64,000 nt of DNA from Saccharibacillus sp. JS10 (GCF_024436065.1 NZ_JANFNS010000005.1:305704-369703), one strand, 5' to 3'. Positions 25,172-34,733 are shown, numbered from the stretch's first letter. The notes: generated by a model from the sequence alone, not told the origin. Program-made: numbers and translations.

Positions 25172-25531
25172 ATGAAACCGAATTACCTGGAAATCGATTC
25201 TGTCGAAGAGTGGGAAAATTTGTTTGAAAAATCCGGCGAACAAGCCATTTTGCTACTTAAACATAGTACCGCTTGCCCGATCAGCGGAGCGGCGTTCAAA
25301 GAATTCAAAGTCTATACACGCAAACCGAAACGTCCGATTGTCTGCGTACTCGTTAAAGTGATTGAGTCTCGCCCGGTCTCAAACGATATCGAAACCAAGC
25401 TTGGCATCAAGCATGAGTCTCCTCAAGCGCTACTGATCCAAAATAAAGAAACGTTGTGGCATGCGTCGCATTGGGATATTACGTTTGAACGGCTTGAACA
25501 GCAAGTCAACGAACGGATTGCGAAAAATTAG
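25172..25531 (+). CDS. ytxJ: Bacilliredoxin YtxJ (monothiol, bacillithiol system)
   Basis: A 119-residue thioredoxin-fold protein of the YtxJ/BrxC family. The single active-site cysteine lies in LLKHSTACPISGAA (Cys37 region), where the family has TxCPIS. YtxJ-type bacilliredoxins remove bacillithiol from mixed disulfides on proteins after oxidative stress, and their presence indicates that the organism makes bacillithiol. GAGAGGAGCTTCATCT precedes ATG 25172. The stop TAG is one base before the start of the next gene, suggesting translational coupling. Confidence 0.9.
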   Translation: MKPNYLEIDSVEEWENLFEKSGEQAILLLKHSTACPISGAAFKEFKVYTRKPKRPIVCVLVKVIESRPVSNDIETKLGIKHESPQALLIQNKETLWHASHWDITFERLEQQVNERIAKN

Positions 25532-25532
25532 G

Positions 25533-25856
25533 ATGGACGAACAAGAACTGGCGCACCTCAAACCGTTCACCCGCGAAGTGATCAAAACAATCTTGAATAT
25601 CCCGGAAGGCAAAGTGATGAGCTACGGTCAGGTCGCCGCTATGGCAGGAAGTCCGCGCGGTGCCAGGCAAGTCGTACGGATTCTTCATTCGATGAGCCGC
25701 AAATACAATTTACCGTGGCATCGCGTCGTCAATATTCGCGGCGAGATTGCATTGAACAAAGACGAAGGCGGCGACGAACAGCGAATATTGCTTGAAGCAG
25801 AAGGTATCGAGTTTAAGCTAAGTGGGCAGATCGATATGCAGAAATACTCGGATTGA
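25533..25856 (+). CDS. Alkyltransferase-like protein (MGMT family without active cysteine)
   Basis: A 107-residue protein with the DNA-binding domain of O6-methylguanine-DNA methyltransferases (VMSYGQVAAMAGSPRGARQVV), but the active-site motif PCHRV is replaced by PWHRV (NLPWHRVVN). Loss of the cysteine is the mark of alkyltransferase-like (ATL) proteins, which bind alkylated guanine and flag it for nucleotide-excision repair instead of repairing it directly. The start ATG 25533 is one base after the ytxJ stop; the ribosome site is weak, so coupling to ytxJ is likely. The open frame extends 24 codons into ytxJ, but this is not the true start. Confidence 0.85.
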   Translation: MDEQELAHLKPFTREVIKTILNIPEGKVMSYGQVAAMAGSPRGARQVVRILHSMSRKYNLPWHRVVNIRGEIALNKDEGGDEQRILLEAEGIEFKLSGQIDMQKYSD

Positions 25857-25862
25857 TTGTAT

Positions 25863-26891
25863 TCAAAAAAGCCCGTCGCGTTGGAAAGTAACTTGTGTAT
25901 GAGGATTCAGCTCGGCAAGTACAGCAGGTTGTTGATCCATTTTGTGATTCGTCAGACTTAGCCACTTTAACTTCTGTAAGTGTTTGAAGCTTGTTGGCAA
26001 GTCGGTCAGACCTGTGTATGTCAAATCCAGTTCCTGCAATTGCGTCAGTTGACCCATTTCTTCAGGCAAAGAAACCAGCTTCAGTTCTTCTTTGGCTGGG
26101 ACTTTCCATTCTGGATCTTGATTGGGAGCAGGATGAGAACCATTACAAATCTTTAAATGTTGTAAATGCCTAGCTTGTCCGATCGAAGATGGGAGCGGGT
26201 GTAGATTACTCGTCCAAATCGTCAACGATTGAAGATGCGGCAATTCGAACAGCGATTCAGGTAATTGCTCCACTCCAGCATCGAATAGATCGATCTTGCG
26301 CAAACTTTCGATTTCGTGCAACCTCGGCAATATAGCCGCACTTCCGCTTCCCGTATATTCGAAAATATCGGATTGATGGAATTTTGCAAGTTCAAACAAT
26401 TTTTCGGGCGAAAGATCGCTTTTTGGCTCGACGAGCATCGTTCCGCGCAGCGGTTCTTTTAAATTTTCCGCTTCTGCTGCTGTTACAAGTAGCTCGGCGT
26501 ATCGTTCATGCGTGACCGTGCGTAGCCATATTTTGCCGTCTGCGTTCTGAAAAGAAAGGTCTTCGGGTAATTCTCCACCCATCCATCCCAGCAGATGATC
26601 CGTATACGTTTTCAGAATAGTTCCGGCTTCGGGGCAACATTTCCATACATAGATAGGCGCATCGTATATAATAGTTTCGTACTCTGTGCCGATATTTTGT
26701 TTTTGCGCTTTTTCTTCGATCAGATAAGGTTTTAATTTTTCGACAACCGGTAGTAAGGAAGTAGGCATTTGGTCAAAACGTTCATCTCCCAGAATACGAG
26801 AATCAAACAACGAGAATGTCGCGCAATATTGCATGGCATAATCGATCAGACGTTCATACGCTTCTCCCGTTGGATTATTATAGATTTTAAT
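25863..26891 (-). CDS. Leucine-rich repeat protein, apparent ATT start
   Basis: About 342 residues. The C-terminal half carries regular leucine-rich repeats (LFELPHLQSLTIWTSNLHPLPSSIGQARHLQHL and LPEEMGQLTQLQELDLTYTGLTDLP), the rest is not recognised. No signal peptide, so cytosolic. No NTG start with a ribosome site exists: the first ATG (26834) has none. An in-frame ATT at 26889-26891, giving IKIYNNPTGEAYERLIDY, follows a perfect AAGGAGG (26900-26906) with 8-base spacing, which is ideal. Either the gene really uses ATT or an ATG was mutated. It is divergent from an orphan DeoR regulator. Confidence 0.75.
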   Translation of the reverse strand: MKIYNNPTGEAYERLIDYAMQYCATFSLFDSRILGDERFDQMPTSLLPVVEKLKPYLIEEKAQKQNIGTEYETIIYDAPIYVWKCCPEAGTILKTYTDHLLGWMGGELPEDLSFQNADGKIWLRTVTHERYAELLVTAAEAENLKEPLRGTMLVEPKSDLSPEKLFELAKFHQSDIFEYTGSGSAAILPRLHEIESLRKIDLFDAGVEQLPESLFELPHLQSLTIWTSNLHPLPSSIGQARHLQHLKICNGSHPAPNQDPEWKVPAKEELKLVSLPEEMGQLTQLQELDLTYTGLTDLPTSFKHLQKLKWLSLTNHKMDQQPAVLAELNPHTQVTFQRDGLF

Positions 26892-27004
26892 GAAAGTAAC
26901 CTCCTTAATAAAAACAGAACTATCTACCGACTTAGCAAATCTTTTCGTTCATTATGACAGAGAAGAATCATGCACAGCAAATCAATCTTCTAGGAGAATA
27001 TCAG

Positions 27005-27760
27005 ATGATCAAATCGCAACGCCTCAATCTAATTAAAGAATATGTATTTGAGCACGAATCGGTTTCACTTGAAGAATTGGTTCAGCATTTTGACGTTTCG
27101 ATGAATACGATTCGCCGCGATGTCAAAGATTTGGTTGATTCCGGTGTGTTCCGTAAAGTCTACGGCGGGGTGTCGGTCAACCATTCGACCTTAGTTGTAT
27201 TCGATGAACGCAAAGACCGTAACCTCACGAAAAAGCAAGAAATCGGTCGCCTTGCTGCGCAGCATGTTCAAGACGGCGATGTGATTTTTATCGATTCCGG
27301 TACAACGACGATTGAGATGCTTCCTTTTCTTACGGAAAAACAGATCACGATCGTCACCAATCATTTTGACTTTATCCATCAAGCAAAGCCTTATCCGGGG
27401 CTTAGCATCTTCTCGACAGGCGGTATGTTTGAACGCAAAACGAATTCATTCGTCGGATTTCAAAGTATCGAATTGCTGCAAAAATACAATATCAACAAAG
27501 CTTTTATCGCTTCGACCGGGATTTCATTGACGAACGGCGTCACCAACTCTTCTCCGCTAGAAACGGATATCAAAAGCACCGTGGTACAAAAAAGTTCACG
27601 CGTCTTTTTGTTAATTGATGATAGCAAATTTGATCGCTACGCGTTAACGACATACTGTTCGCTCAGTGATATTGATGTTCTGGTCACGAACAGTATGCCG
27701 AGTAACGAGTATATACAGTATGCGAAAAAGCATGAGATTGAACTTGTGACACCTGATTAA
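27005..27760 (+). CDS. DeoR family transcriptional regulator (IolR paralogue, unlinked)
   Basis: About 251 residues: a DeoR helix-turn-helix (residues 5-57, LEELVQHFDVSMNTIRRDVKDL), then a C-terminal sugar-phosphate sensor domain with IFIDSGTTTIEML. It is a clear paralogue of the inositol repressor encoded at 38325, sharing FDVSxNTIRRD, KVYGGV, FIDSGTTT and YNxNKAF blocks, yet it lies 11 kb away from the iol genes and next to no catabolic operon. Start ATG 27005 follows TAGGAGAATATCAG; the frame continues 17 codons upstream without a ribosome site. Its targets and ligand are unknown. Confidence 0.85.
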   Translation: MIKSQRLNLIKEYVFEHESVSLEELVQHFDVSMNTIRRDVKDLVDSGVFRKVYGGVSVNHSTLVVFDERKDRNLTKKQEIGRLAAQHVQDGDVIFIDSGTTTIEMLPFLTEKQITIVTNHFDFIHQAKPYPGLSIFSTGGMFERKTNSFVGFQSIELLQKYNINKAFIASTGISLTNGVTNSSPLETDIKSTVVQKSSRVFLLIDDSKFDRYALTTYCSLSDIDVLVTNSMPSNEYIQYAKKHEIELVTPD

Positions 27761-27797
27761 AGTCGCTTGGACGAATCGTTACCATCTATTATCAAAG

Positions 27798-30700
27798 TTA
27801 ACGATTCACTTGCGCTTCGAAATCGTCTTTGTAAGATTTGTCCGCGTTGTAGAATACAATATCTCCGTCTCGAAGCGTAAAGTTATTTCTCCATGAATCT
27901 TGTACCGTTCGTTTGAACCCTTCCAGATTCCACTGGTTCATGAGCGGTGCGTGGATGTACTGCAAATGAGGTTCTTTTAAATTGCCATTTTGGATGCTTT
28001 CGATATTAAAGTTCAAAATGATGTACCCATCGCGTAAAAAGATCGGCGAACGACGGGTTAGCCCGCCATGCGTGCGTCCGTATTCCGCAATATTCGTTCC
28101 TTTTTCCACAACGTAAGGATCGCCCGGCAGACTGTATTGCCCGTACCATTTTTGCACGGCTGCATTCACTCGCGGGTAATCGACGGAGTTCGGGATATTC
28201 GATTTTGGTCCGATGAACGTACGAATCTGTTCAGGCAGTAGTAGCAGATCGAATCCGCCCACAGGCGTCTTTTGCTTCGTAAATCGGTTGATATAATCGA
28301 GGACAAACACATCTCGGTTAATACCGCTCATTTCGGCGAACGTGTAATAGTGATTGTATTTGTAACGTGCGGTATCGATGAGTTCTTCCTCAGGCACATT
28401 TCGTAATCGATCGTTGAGAATGACAAAACGTTCTTCGGTATCTTCCGGTGAACCGACTTTGATGAAGCTGCGATGATCGTTGTTGTAATACAAATCAACA
28501 GGGGTTTTCGTTTGACCGTCACGGCTGACAAAAGTGAAGCTTGGCGTCAGGCGAATGCCGTCGGTTTTACCGAACATATTGCCTTTGGTTTTCAGATCAA
28601 ATTTGATATGGTAGCCCGTTTTGACGGTGATATTTTTGTATCCAGGCAGAGGATGACTGCCGGGTAAGATTGGCAAGGTAAAGGGTGCTGAATTGCCACG
28701 GGTAGCACCATCGATATTTTGCAGCCCTGTCCAGTACGTATTGCCGGTGTGCACGGCACTGCCTTCTTCTTTGCGGAACGCTAATTCCCAATTGTAATCG
28801 GCAATATCGGTGATCTGGAAATCGTAAAGTCGTCCGATGACTTCGACGTCAACCGTATCGCTTGCGACGTGATTGATCAGATCGAAGTTTGCGTCTTGCT
28901 GGGTAGGCTGTATGCCCGGTGCGTTTTCGGCGGTGTTTCGGAACGTGACCGTATAGTCGCCTTCATCGACCCAGACCGGCAGGAAAAATTCAGTTGTCAG
29001 TTGCCCGACCGGAATGTTGATCCATGTCCCTTTCGGGTAGAACGTGCTTCGATCGGCGGCGTACGTATCAAACGGGAAGTACACTTCTTTGCTTCGATAA
29101 TACTTTGCGTAATCCCGGTTGCCGTAGCCCGGATAGTTTTGGTGTTGTCCGCTCGTTGGCATGGTGATGGTAAATGGACGATCTAAAATGAACGCTTGCC
29201 GGCTGTAGTTTGGCGCCGTTTTCTGATTATGCGCGGCATCGTCGGATGTGGATGAATAGTTCACGACGGGAGTGTGAACCGTAACGGGATTGATATTTGG
29301 AATTGGATAGGTATCGCCGGGATCCGAATTGTGGTTATCGTCGAGTTCTGTGTACGTAATCGAACCGCGACTTCCTTCGGCATACCGATTAATCTTCGTT
29401 TTAGGAATGATATGATCGGGACTATACAGCACATCGCGACTGATCGGTGTGCCGTTAGGCAATTTCGTCGGTACAGGTGTATTCTCTATCGACACGGCGT
29501 CGCTCATCTGCGTAACACCTTTGAACACGACTTTATCATTATTTACTTTGACTTGTGGAATTTTTTCTTCCGCGCGTTGATTGGCAAGGTCTTTTTGATC
29601 GGTGGGTTCAGGTCTTGTTTCTCCACCAGGTACAGGAACAACATCACTTGCGGTAAAGTTACCTGGACCTTTATCTGCATCGACTTTCCATTTTTGCTCG
29701 AAAGTAAGTGTAGGCGGCGTATATCCTTTTGGATGAATGGTTATGATTTCGCCTTGGAACGCATAATTTTTAAGTTCTGCACTGTCGACTTTATAGACCC
29801 CTAGCTCTTCAACCGTCCAATACGTATATCTTCGTTCAATATGAGTCGGGAATGATTTAGAATCGGTATCGGTCTGTGGATCAGGCACGGTTTTGGTTCC
29901 GTCTTCTCCGTCAGGTACTTCTTTACCGGGATCCCAGCTGAGTAAGTAATTAATTGTCACTTCTTGCTCATAGATACATGTACCGACATGTTCTTGGAAT
30001 TTGAATTGGTTGAGATAATCTTTAGCCAATACATTGCCGTATAAACTTTCGGAAGTTGGGATCCCTTGGAGTACGTCGAAAATCTCGCGGTCGCGTTGAT
30101 CGGCTTTGATCATGGCACTTGGACTTGGCTTCATTCCATCTGCATCGCCTTCGATCGTACGACCTGGGCGAACATTACAAAAGCTCAAAGGTTCTTCTTG
30201 CGATCCGTTTTTGATGAATACCCGGTATTTGTCTGGGTACTGGTATGTGTATGAAGTAATCGAAAAGCTATATGCCGCATAATAGAACATCATAGCTTGT
30301 GGTTTGGGTTTGGATTCTTGGTATAGCTCCATAGGTTCATTGCTATTTGCGCGTAGGTAGTACTTGATGCCTCTTTTGTCATGTTCTTGTGTAAATTGAA
30401 GTGTGGCATAATCTAGATTTCGTGTGCCACCGTTGCCTGTTTGTCCTTTTGTTACTTGATCAGAAGTAAGACCGACTAGGATTTTTTGAAGTTTAGTACT
30501 GCCGTGCGTATAACCTTCAATGCCAAGTGCTGTATTTTCAACAAAGGTATCGCGAAGTATCATTGCTCGCTCATCGGTATCGCTCGTGGGTGGACTTGAT
30601 GGATTCTCCGCTATAATAGTACTGGTCTTGTTATCGATAGCTTCAATAGGAATAGATAAGCTACCATTGTTAATATCATCTGCAAAAAAGCCATTACTTC

Positions 30701-31235
30701 TTGCATATTGAACTGTCATTGATATTTTTTTACCCGGTCCTGCACTATAATAGGGCGAATTCGCTTCTTTTCCTGCATCAAAAACTCCGAGATTTTCCCA
30801 GCTCCCCTGCCCAGGCTCCCAACTTTGACCATTCATGAGACGATTCCATGCAAAATACGAACCTTTGGAACCATTCCCCTTTGATTCTACTTTAGTTTTT
30901 AGTCCATCAAGTTCAACATTTCCAGTATAGGATGGAGCATTAACATTAATTGTTTTAATCTGCTTTGTGCCTTGATAAAAAATGATTTTCTCAATCGTAT
31001 TGTTTCCTCCTGCGTGCTCATCTAATTTAGCAGTTGCTTTCTCATTTTTACTGAGTTTAAGCGCATTTCTTTGTTCGTGACTGATGACTTGAGAGTTTAC
31101 TGTGTAAACGACATCTTTAGGCGATGGTGTTGCAGCTTCGACATGTCCAACAGGAAAAAAAACACTCAGCACACTACTCACAAGGAGTAATGTGCTGAGT
31201 CCAACAACAGTAAAATGTATTCGATTTTTTTTCAT
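27798..31235 (-). CDS. Large secreted protein, probably surface associated (DUF5704-like)
   Basis: A 1145-residue protein with a signal peptide (residues 1-35, VVGLSTLLLVSSVLSVFFPVGHVEAA). No enzymatic motif is visible; long beta-rich stretches alternate with Pro/Asp-rich segments such as DWVPDGEDGTKTVPDPQTDTDS-type linkers (around 440-470), and no transmembrane anchor or SLH repeat is present. It resembles large DUF5704-type secreted proteins of Paenibacillaceae; I hold that family name only weakly. Its ATG shares one base with the stop of the upstream SLH gene (TAATG), so the two products are made together, and probably form one surface structure with the SLH protein as wall anchor. Confidence 0.6.
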   Translation of the reverse strand: MKKNRIHFTVVGLSTLLLVSSVLSVFFPVGHVEAATPSPKDVVYTVNSQVISHEQRNALKLSKNEKATAKLDEHAGGNNTIEKIIFYQGTKQIKTINVNAPSYTGNVELDGLKTKVESKGNGSKGSYFAWNRLMNGQSWEPGQGSWENLGVFDAGKEANSPYYSAGPGKKISMTVQYARSNGFFADDINNGSLSIPIEAIDNKTSTIIAENPSSPPTSDTDERAMILRDTFVENTALGIEGYTHGSTKLQKILVGLTSDQVTKGQTGNGGTRNLDYATLQFTQEHDKRGIKYYLRANSNEPMELYQESKPKPQAMMFYYAAYSFSITSYTYQYPDKYRVFIKNGSQEEPLSFCNVRPGRTIEGDADGMKPSPSAMIKADQRDREIFDVLQGIPTSESLYGNVLAKDYLNQFKFQEHVGTCIYEQEVTINYLLSWDPGKEVPDGEDGTKTVPDPQTDTDSKSFPTHIERRYTYWTVEELGVYKVDSAELKNYAFQGEIITIHPKGYTPPTLTFEQKWKVDADKGPGNFTASDVVPVPGGETRPEPTDQKDLANQRAEEKIPQVKVNNDKVVFKGVTQMSDAVSIENTPVPTKLPNGTPISRDVLYSPDHIIPKTKINRYAEGSRGSITYTELDDNHNSDPGDTYPIPNINPVTVHTPVVNYSSTSDDAAHNQKTAPNYSRQAFILDRPFTITMPTSGQHQNYPGYGNRDYAKYYRSKEVYFPFDTYAADRSTFYPKGTWINIPVGQLTTEFFLPVWVDEGDYTVTFRNTAENAPGIQPTQQDANFDLINHVASDTVDVEVIGRLYDFQITDIADYNWELAFRKEEGSAVHTGNTYWTGLQNIDGATRGNSAPFTLPILPGSHPLPGYKNITVKTGYHIKFDLKTKGNMFGKTDGIRLTPSFTFVSRDGQTKTPVDLYYNNDHRSFIKVGSPEDTEERFVILNDRLRNVPEEELIDTARYKYNHYYTFAEMSGINRDVFVLDYINRFTKQKTPVGGFDLLLLPEQIRTFIGPKSNIPNSVDYPRVNAAVQKWYGQYSLPGDPYVVEKGTNIAEYGRTHGGLTRRSPIFLRDGYIILNFNIESIQNGNLKEPHLQYIHAPLMNQWNLEGFKRTVQDSWRNNFTLRDGDIVFYNADKSYKDDFEAQVNR

Positions 31236-32455
31236 TAGCGCGTACCACGTATTTTAAGTAATTCGACTTCTGTACGTAAACTTCCGCTAGCAGGTGTATT
31301 TAGCAAGATTTGAATGTCAGTTGCTTGGATGCTTCCTCGTTTTGGAATTATCATTGCTGGAAAATCGCCGCTATCTTCTAAATAGACATGAGCAACTTTA
31401 TTCATTTTTCCTTTTTTATAAAATTCATCGAAGTCAGGAGTATCAAATCCAAGAATGTTATACCTTAAATATTTCGTGTTGTTGTACTTCTTCGTATCTT
31501 TGTTATAAACCGGCTTACCTTTAAAATAAACCACGTAACTGTTTTTCTGATCTTTGATAAATAGACTTTTATTTGTGGGATCACTATTAAACCACTTCAA
31601 CTCATTCACATTACCCAACAGTCCTCGATTCGGATCATTCACATCCGCAAGATCAATCGCAATGAGTGCTTCCAGTTTACCTTGATACAGACCGTCTTTC
31701 GACGTGATCGTCATATTCTTCTCATTCCACATCTCTTCAATCGAAGACTTCCCTTTGCCTTTCCAATCCGAATCCGGTGTAACCAACATCTCCGGCATTA
31801 CCGTGAAAATGTTTGTACCGTGCCACAAGATTTCTGCCGCTCCCACCGCATATCGATCGGAATCAAGCTTCCCGCCTTCGTTGGTCGTCAAAATCCGCTC
31901 GATAATCACAACCGATTGCGCTCTCGTCGTCAGACCCGAAGGCGCCAATGCACCTTTCCCAACCCCTTTAATCAGTCCCGCTTTCGTCGCGAGATACATC
32001 CATTTATCGTCTTCCGATGTTTTCTCGCCGACTGCACGTGCCGCTACTCTCGCCATTTCTTCGCGCGTCATCGTTTTGTTCCAACCTGCGTCGTTATTTG
32101 CAAAGTCGCTCGGTGCGTATAATCCAGCTCCTGTCGCCGCTTTCACATACCCGGCATACCATTTCCCGCCTATCGTTGGAACTTCCAGCTTCATCGCAGC
32201 CACAATCATTTTCACAAACTCGGCGCGGCTTACTGAACTTTCCGGCTTAAACGTACCATTCGTATATCCATCGACGTACCCTTTCGCTACAGCCGTTTGC
32301 ACGGCACTAGATGCCCAATGACTAGATTTCACATCCGAAAATTGTATACCTGCTGCTTCAGTCGATGGTAGCGAACGGCTTCCTCCAGCCGCTGCTCCTA
32401 CCATCACAACACCTATGACTAAAGTTCCAACCCATTTTTTCCAACTACGATTCAT
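31235..32455 (-). CDS. SLH-domain surface protein
   Basis: A 406-residue secreted protein with signal peptide (residues 1-34) and three SLH repeats at about 38-95 (FSDVKSSHWASSAVQTAVAKGYVDGYTNGTFKPE), 100-140 (WYAGYVKAATGAGLYAPSDFAN) and 152-195 (LATKAGLIKGVGKGALAPSG). The last 200 residues form an unrecognised domain. It should anchor to pyruvylated wall polymer. It is translated immediately before, and coupled to, the giant secreted gene downstream, and may be the attachment subunit. The GGGGGAGCATGAA ribosome site precedes ATG 32455. Confidence 0.85.
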   Translation of the reverse strand: MNRSWKKWVGTLVIGVVMVGAAAGGSRSLPSTEAAGIQFSDVKSSHWASSAVQTAVAKGYVDGYTNGTFKPESSVSRAEFVKMIVAAMKLEVPTIGGKWYAGYVKAATGAGLYAPSDFANNDAGWNKTMTREEMARVAARAVGEKTSEDDKWMYLATKAGLIKGVGKGALAPSGLTTRAQSVVIIERILTTNEGGKLDSDRYAVGAAEILWHGTNIFTVMPEMLVTPDSDWKGKGKSSIEEMWNEKNMTITSKDGLYQGKLEALIAIDLADVNDPNRGLLGNVNELKWFNSDPTNKSLFIKDQKNSYVVYFKGKPVYNKDTKKYNNTKYLRYNILGFDTPDFDEFYKKGKMNKVAHVYLEDSGDFPAMIIPKRGSIQATDIQILLNTPASGSLRTEVELLKIRGTR

Positions 32456-32601
32456 TTCATGCTCCCCCTAAAAATATAAAATCTGATTTCCCTATAAAAT
32501 CCCCTAGTACCTAACCTCTTCTTCTATTGTCGCTCGCTTACTACAATTAGGAAAGACCCATTTTTTGTTTTCAAAGAACATTCCAGCCAAAAAACCAAAT
32601 T

Positions 32602-32663
32602 AAGCACAAAAAAGCGGACGAATCTCTCCCTTAAACTAAGGAAAAGAATACGTCCGCGTGCTT
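32602..32663 (-). terminator. Leftward terminator of the iolABCD operon
   Basis: On the minus strand GCGGACG (51 to 57) pairs with CGTCCGC before six T residues, nested in outer arms AAGCAC/GTGCTT. It lies about 90 bp downstream of the iolD stop. Confidence 0.8.
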
Positions 32664-32749
32664 CGCGAATATTTCGATATAACGCTGTTGTTCTCACTTT
32701 ATGAGAATCAAGCACAAAAAGCAAGAAAAAATGATAAAGTGAATGATCT

Positions 32750-34663
32750 TTAATATTGCTTCGCTTTTTTCAACATTTCTTTGCGACTTTCATTTGCCGC
32801 TTGTACCGCTTGATTCTCCGATACTTCAGCCACGCCTACGTTCCACCAATTGTCGTAGCCTTCACTCATCGTTTTGGGCAATACTTTCATCTCGATCAAT
32901 GTAGAGTTCGGTTGGTTTTTCGCATCTTCAATCGCTGCTTTCACTTCTTCAGCCGTATTGGCGCGGTACACTTTCGCTCCGTATCCTTCTGCAATCTTCG
33001 CGTAATCGATATTCATGATCGATCCTTCGTGATTGCGGAATTCGCATTGGAAGCTACCGCCGCCGTTACCCATTTGAAGATTGTTGATACAGCCAAAGCC
33101 GGAGTTGTCAAACAACATGATGTTGATCTTATTTCCAGTCTGGAGCGCCGTTACGAGTTCGGTATGCAGCATCAGGAAGCTACCGTCACCGACCATCGCG
33201 TATACTTCTTGTTCCGGCTTCGCAAGGCGAATCCCGAGCGCACCCGCGACTTCATAGCCCATACACGAATATCCGTATTCCAGATGGTACGTATTCGGCG
33301 ATTTCACATTCCATAGACGTTGAAGATCGCCCGGAAGCGAACCCGCAGAGCAGACCACGACGCTGTCTGGATCGACCGCTTCATTGATCGCGATCACAGC
33401 CGCCGTTTGAGCAAACTCAGTGCCGAGTGCATCTGCATATTCGTTCATGGTCTCTTGCGAGAAATGCCCTTTGATCTCTGGATCGAAGCCTTCGCGCTGG
33501 AAGGTTACGCCGCCCAGACGGTTGCGCTCGGCATCCCAAGCGGCTTTCAATTCGGTAAAACGCGTTCCGTACTGCGCTTGGTATCCGCTCAGACGTTCAT
33601 GCAGCGCGGCAATCGCAACTTTCGCATCCGCAACGACCGGTACGCCTTCGAGTTTGTAACCTTGCATACGGCTGACATTGATATTCAAAAAGCGGGTTTG
33701 ATCAAAATCAAACGCTGTTTTCGAAGACGTCGTGAAGTCCGTATACCGTGTCCCGATCCCGATCACCAGATCCGCTTCGCGCGCTATCGCGTTTGCAGCC
33801 GATGTACCGAGTACGCCTGTACCGCCCAGATGATTGACGAAGCTGTATTCCACTGTCGATTTGCCCGCATGGGTTTCGACCAAAGGAATCCCGTAAGCTT
33901 CGGAAAACGCGATCAGTTCTTCGCGTGCACCGGAATATTTGGCGCCGCCGCCGACCAACATCAACGGTTTTTGGCTAGCGCGGATCAATTCTTCAGCGGC
34001 ATCCAATTCACGGACGCTTGGTTGCAACCGGTCCATATAATGAACGCGCTTGCGGAAAAATCCGGCATCGTAATCGAACGCTTCGCCTTCGGTATCTTGG
34101 CAGATACAGATCGTTGCCGGGCCGCTTCGAGCCGGATCCGTCAACACTTCGAAAGCACGCAGCAGACTGCTCATCAATTGCTCGGGACGCGTAATCCGAT
34201 CCCAGTAGCGAGATACCGGCTTGAGTGCGTCGTTTGTCGTAACCGCAAAGCTATACTCTTGTTCAAACTGTTGCAGCACAGGGTCAGGCTGACGCGAAGC
34301 GAACGTATCCGCAGGAAGCAGCAGTACCGGAAGATTGTTCGCGAGTGCTGTAGCAGCCGCTGTCACCATATTTGCCGAACCGGGACCCGACGAAGCGGTA
34401 ACCGCGTAGATGCTTCGGCGCAGCTTTTCTTTCGCGTAAGCGATTGCGGAATGTGCCATCCCTTGCTCGTTTTTACCTTGAAAGACTTTCAAATGACCCG
34501 GATCTTGCTCCAAAGCTTCTCCGATTCCAAGTACGTTGCCATGTCCAAACACCGTAAAGACGCCTTCGACAAAACGTGTTTCCACGCCATCGACGGAAAT
34601 ATATTGCTGGTTCAAAAATTTAATTAATGCCTGCGCTGTCGTTAACCGGATTGTATCGCCCAT
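32750..34663 (-). CDS. iolD: 3D-trihydroxycyclohexane-1,2-dione acylhydrolase
   Basis: About 637 residues, a ThDP-dependent enzyme that opens the ring of THcHDO (the product of IolE) to 5-deoxyglucuronate. The N-terminus MGDTIRLTTAQALIKFLNQQY matches the known IolD start, the middle has FGHGNVLGIGEALEQ, and the C-terminal ThDP-binding GDGSFLMLHTEL with following NN is seen. Start set at ATG 34663, which has AAAAGGTGG eight bases upstream; an ATG eight codons earlier lacks a good site. Last gene of the iolABCD operon; a hairpin lies between iolC and iolD. Confidence 0.95.
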   Translation of the reverse strand: MGDTIRLTTAQALIKFLNQQYISVDGVETRFVEGVFTVFGHGNVLGIGEALEQDPGHLKVFQGKNEQGMAHSAIAYAKEKLRRSIYAVTASSGPGSANMVTAAATALANNLPVLLLPADTFASRQPDPVLQQFEQEYSFAVTTNDALKPVSRYWDRITRPEQLMSSLLRAFEVLTDPARSGPATICICQDTEGEAFDYDAGFFRKRVHYMDRLQPSVRELDAAEELIRASQKPLMLVGGGAKYSGAREELIAFSEAYGIPLVETHAGKSTVEYSFVNHLGGTGVLGTSAANAIAREADLVIGIGTRYTDFTTSSKTAFDFDQTRFLNINVSRMQGYKLEGVPVVADAKVAIAALHERLSGYQAQYGTRFTELKAAWDAERNRLGGVTFQREGFDPEIKGHFSQETMNEYADALGTEFAQTAAVIAINEAVDPDSVVVCSAGSLPGDLQRLWNVKSPNTYHLEYGYSCMGYEVAGALGIRLAKPEQEVYAMVGDGSFLMLHTELVTALQTGNKINIMLFDNSGFGCINNLQMGNGGGSFQCEFRNHEGSIMNIDYAKIAEGYGAKVYRANTAEEVKAAIEDAKNQPNSTLIEMKVLPKTMSEGYDNWWNVGVAEVSENQAVQAANESRKEMLKKAKQY

Positions 34664-34696
34664 GTAGACATCCACCTTTTGGCTCATAAAATTGAT

Positions 34697-34733
34697 ACGC
34701 CGCCTTCGGAAAATCTCACTTTTCCGAGGCAGC
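34697..34733 (-). promoter_or_regulatory. Intercistronic hairpin between iolC and iolD
   Basis: On the minus strand CGCtGCCTcGGAAAA pairs with TTTTCCgAAGGCgGCG over about 14 bases with few mismatches. No U run follows, so it is more likely an mRNA-processing or stability element than a terminator. Confidence 0.5.

Noticed and set aside
33320..34627. 435-codon plus-strand open frame opposite iolD
   Set aside because: Antisense shadow; iolD is unambiguous.
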